In this document: piece by piece, positions 5,519 to 7,280 of the stretch
Layout of the letters: every line of letters begins with the position of its first letter
Numbering within the stretch: the first letter of the stretch is position 1
From: Oceanihabitans sp.
GTDB taxonomy: Bacteria; Bacteroidota; Bacteroidia; Flavobacteriales; Flavobacteriaceae
Length of the DNA stretch: 7,280 bases
Direction: 5' to 3'
Assembly (NCBI GenBank): GCA_018067265.1
Contig: JAGPUY010000151.1
Coordinates: 1 to 7,280, forward strand
The notes under the pieces: generated by a model
Seen by the model: only the letters and a program-made list of their open reading frames with translations
What the model was told of the DNA's origin: nothing
Database searches by the model: none
Made by a program: the position numbers and the translations under genes

Positions 5519-6541
5519 ATGGACAAATTGGTTTTATTTAACGACACAAAACTAAAAAGCTTGCTTAGTAAAAGACCAAAAGAATCTAAATTTGGCGAAC
5601 ACATTAAAGTATTAACCACTGTTTCCAATATATACGAGCAACTTATAAATTTAGATGTTAGCTATGTTTTAATTGGCTTACCAGAAGATATAGGAGTTTT
5701 CGCAAATTACGGAAAAACAGGCACTTCTACTACATTTGACGCCGTAATTAAAATTTTGTTAAATATACAAAGCAACCAATTTACACATGCCAATAAAGTA
5801 CTTGTTTTAGGGCATTTAGATTTCAATGAAACCCTAGAAAAACTAAAAAACTTAGATCAAACCAAAAATAAAGATATCGCCAAAGCTAGAAAAATGGCAC
5901 AAAAAATAGACAAGCATGTGTCTAATTTAGTACATACTATAGTGAAATCTGGGAAAATTCCAATAATTATTGGTGGCGGACACAACAACGCTTATGGTAA
6001 TATTAAAGGAAGTTCACTTGCGCTAAACACCTCTTTAAACGTGGTGAATTTAGATGCACATACCGATTTTAGAGAGGAAGAAGGTAGACATAGCGGTAAT
6101 GGTTTTAGTTACGCTTTCGCGGAAGGATTTTTAAATAATTATTTTATTTTCGGATTGCATGAAAACTATAATTCGCAAAACATTTTAAACCGCATTGCTA
6201 AACAAAAACGGATTGATTTTAACACCTTTGAAGCAATTGCTGTTCGAAGGGAACTAAAATTTAAAAAAGAAATGGAACGTGCTTTAAAACACGTTTCTGC
6301 AAAACCTTTTGGTATTGAAATAGATTGTGATGCTATTGAAAATATACCAAGTAGCGCCATGACGCCAAGCGGATTTTCGGTTACTAAAGCTAGAAATTTT
6401 ATAGATTATTTTGCAAAACATAAAAACGCAACCTACATACATATTTGTGAAGCGGTCGCTACTCCAGAAAACGAAACACAAGTGGGTAAATTAATCAGCT
6501 ATTTTATTACCGATTTTATTAGAGCTAATACCACAAAATAA
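5519..6541 (+). CDS. hutG: Arginase-family hydrolase, probable formimidoylglutamase
   Basis: The 340-residue cytosolic enzyme has the ureohydrolase fold. It keeps all six expected Mn ligands: His155 in IIGGGHNNAYGN, Asp179/His181/Asp183 in NLDAHTDFR, and Asp269/Asp271 in EIDCDAI. Glu311 (HICEAVATPE) matches the substrate-side glutamate of arginases. The segment after the last ligands, ENIPSSAMTPSGF (274-286), departs from the DPxxxP consensus of arginases and agmatinases, as does the substrate loop near GRHSGNGFSYAF (189-200). The N-terminal 60 residues are also divergent. Together with hutI upstream, this points to N-formimidoyl-L-glutamate as substrate, giving glutamate and formamide, the last step of histidine degradation. 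Agmatinase or another ureohydrolase remains possible. The ATG at 5519 follows a fitting promoter. The stop overlaps the next start by one base (TAATG), so the pair is co-transcribed and translationally coupled. Confidence 0.82.
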   Translation: MDKLVLFNDTKLKSLLSKRPKESKFGEHIKVLTTVSNIYEQLINLDVSYVLIGLPEDIGVFANYGKTGTSTTFDAVIKILLNIQSNQFTHANKVLVLGHLDFNETLEKLKNLDQTKNKDIAKARKMAQKIDKHVSNLVHTIVKSGKIPIIIGGGHNNAYGNIKGSSLALNTSLNVVNLDAHTDFREEEGRHSGNGFSYAFAEGFLNNYFIFGLHENYNSQNILNRIAKQKRIDFNTFEAIAVRRELKFKKEMERALKHVSAKPFGIEIDCDAIENIPSSAMTPSGFSVTKARNFIDYFAKHKNATYIHICEAVATPENETQVGKLISYFITDFIRANTTK

Positions 6542-6831
6542 TGTCTAAACTTCAATTAGAGTTCTTGCGATTAGGGTTTTCCTTCGCTATTTTTATATTT
6601 ATAATAACCCTATTATTTATGGAAATCAATCAAGTCAAATCCGATTGGTTTCGCGATTTTTCAAAAACACTTTCTATTCCCGTTTTTATCCTAAGTTTTC
6701 TAATTCCTATTTGGATGCTTATCGATTTAATACGTAAAAAAGTAGCAGATAAATCCATATTTAATCTTACCTTTTTTATATCTACAATCTCTTTACTACT
6801 CCTGTTTTTTGCAATAATTTTTATTAAATAA
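6541..6831 (+). CDS. Small three-helix membrane protein, unknown function
   Basis: The 96-residue product is mostly hydrophobic, with three likely membrane helices at about 9-27, 44-64 and 74-94. They are joined by a charged first loop (EINQVKSDWFRDFSK) and a short basic second loop (IRKKVADK). The Lys/Arg-rich second loop would place that side in the cytoplasm by the positive-inside rule. I do not recognise a family, and there is no enzymatic motif. Its ATG overlaps the stop of the formimidoylglutamase gene (TAATG), so it is made from the same transcript. That link suggests a relation to the hut enzyme or simple co-expression, but nothing in the protein itself shows it. No convincing terminator follows before the next gene. 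Confidence 0.75.
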   Translation: MSKLQLEFLRLGFSFAIFIFIITLLFMEINQVKSDWFRDFSKTLSIPVFILSFLIPIWMLIDLIRKKVADKSIFNLTFFISTISLLLLFFAIIFIK

Positions 6832-6873
6832 CGATATTTACTAGGAAAAATAAATACAAAATATTAATTTCGC

Positions 6874-6885
6874 ATAAGTACTTAT
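6874..6885. promoter_or_regulatory. Perfect 12-bp palindrome, possible MarR operator
   Basis: ATAAGTACTTAT is its own reverse complement and ends 15 bases before the ATG of the MarR-type gene. A weak -7-like box, TAATTTCG (6865-6872), lies directly upstream, so a dimeric protein bound here would cover the start of transcription. MarR proteins bind palindromes and often repress their own genes; that this one does so is an inference. Confidence 0.45.
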
Positions 6886-6900
6886 ATAACTATTTATATT

Positions 6901-7280
6901 ATGGATGCATTTCAAGGCTTTGGAGAATTGGCTATAGGCTCCAGATTAAAACGAATTAGTGAGTTTATGATGAAAGAAACACAATTAGTGTATAATCACT
7001 TTAACATAGACTTTGATCCTTATTTGTTTCCAACATTTAAGATCATTACCAATAAAAAAAGCGTTACAAATACCGAAATAAAGGAATCCTTAAGCATATC
7101 ACAACCTGCAGTTACACAAGCAATAAATAAATTATCTAAAAAAGGATTAATATCGGTAACAGCATCTAAATCAGATAAAAGAAAAAAAAATATTCGGCTA
7201 TCTAAAAAAGGAGAAGCCTTTCTTGTTCAAATTATTCCTGTTTGGAATGGTATCCATTCCATACTAAAAGAATTTACGAT
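6901..7280 (+). CDS. MarR-type winged-helix regulator, 5' part (may be a MarR-GNAT fusion)
   Basis: The gene starts with ATG at 6901 and is still open at the window end, with 126 residues visible. A helical N-terminal part (about 8-35, probable dimerisation) is followed by a winged helix-turn-helix: TNTEIKESLSISQPAVTQAI (56-75) covers the scaffold and recognition helices. KLSKKGLISVTASKSDKRKK and IRLSKKG carry the wing, with the DKR of the MarR DxR motif. The start FGELAIGSRLKRISEFMM and NIDFDPYLFP resemble, from memory, Bacteroidota proteins in which a MarR domain is fused to a GNAT acetyltransferase; the missing 3' end would decide. The 69-base gap and the palindrome upstream suggest separate expression, perhaps autoregulated. 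Whether it controls the hut genes cannot be told here. I saw no similar palindrome before hutI or the formimidoylglutamase gene. Confidence 0.88.
   Translation, partial: MDAFQGFGELAIGSRLKRISEFMMKETQLVYNHFNIDFDPYLFPTFKIITNKKSVTNTEIKESLSISQPAVTQAINKLSKKGLISVTASKSDKRKKNIRLSKKGEAFLVQIIPVWNGIHSILKEFT

Overview
The window looks like chromosomal DNA of a marine-type member of the Flavobacteriaceae (Bacteroidota), although the genus cannot be told from sequence alone. The reasons are a clearly AT-rich composition, an A/T-rich stretch instead of a Shine-Dalgarno site before most starts, promoter-like TAnnTTTG boxes, a remnant of a type IX secretion (T9SS) sorting domain, and histidine-degradation genes of flavobacterial type. 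No mobile element, RNA gene or CRISPR array was seen.

Layout. Positions 1-567 hold the 3' part of a cation-coupled symporter of the dicarboxylate/amino acid family (DAACS). A 291-base gap with a strong terminator hairpin leads to class II fumarase fumC (859-2256). Next comes a small broken gene (2368-2575), a signal peptide joined to half of a T9SS sorting domain and then frameshifted. A textbook terminator follows (2598-2627). Imidazolonepropionase hutI (2661-3896) overlaps by 17 bases a gene for a 189-residue protein with an apparent transglutaminase-like Cys-His-Asp triad (3880-4449). A bidirectional terminator (4450-4481) separates these from a convergent gene for a membrane-anchored coiled-coil protein (5387-4503, minus strand). 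A divergent promoter region (5388-5518) then serves a formimidoylglutamase-type arginase-family enzyme (5519-6541), which overlaps a tiny three-helix membrane protein (6541-6831). The window closes with the start of a MarR-type regulator (6901 onward), preceded by a perfect 12-bp palindrome.

How the genes fit together. HutI opens the imidazolone ring to N-formimidoyl-glutamate, and the arginase-family enzyme would hydrolyse that to glutamate and formamide. Together they are the last two steps of histidine degradation. hutH and hutU are not in the window. Glutamate carbon enters the TCA cycle as 2-oxoglutarate, upstream of fumarase, but fumC has its own transcription unit and is probably just a neighbour. 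The symporter's substrate is unknown, and its binding-site changes argue against an acidic amino acid. The most interesting items are the uncharacterised transglutaminase-like gene coupled to hutI, the symporter's altered ion- and substrate-site residues, the decayed T9SS mini-gene, and the palindrome before the MarR gene.
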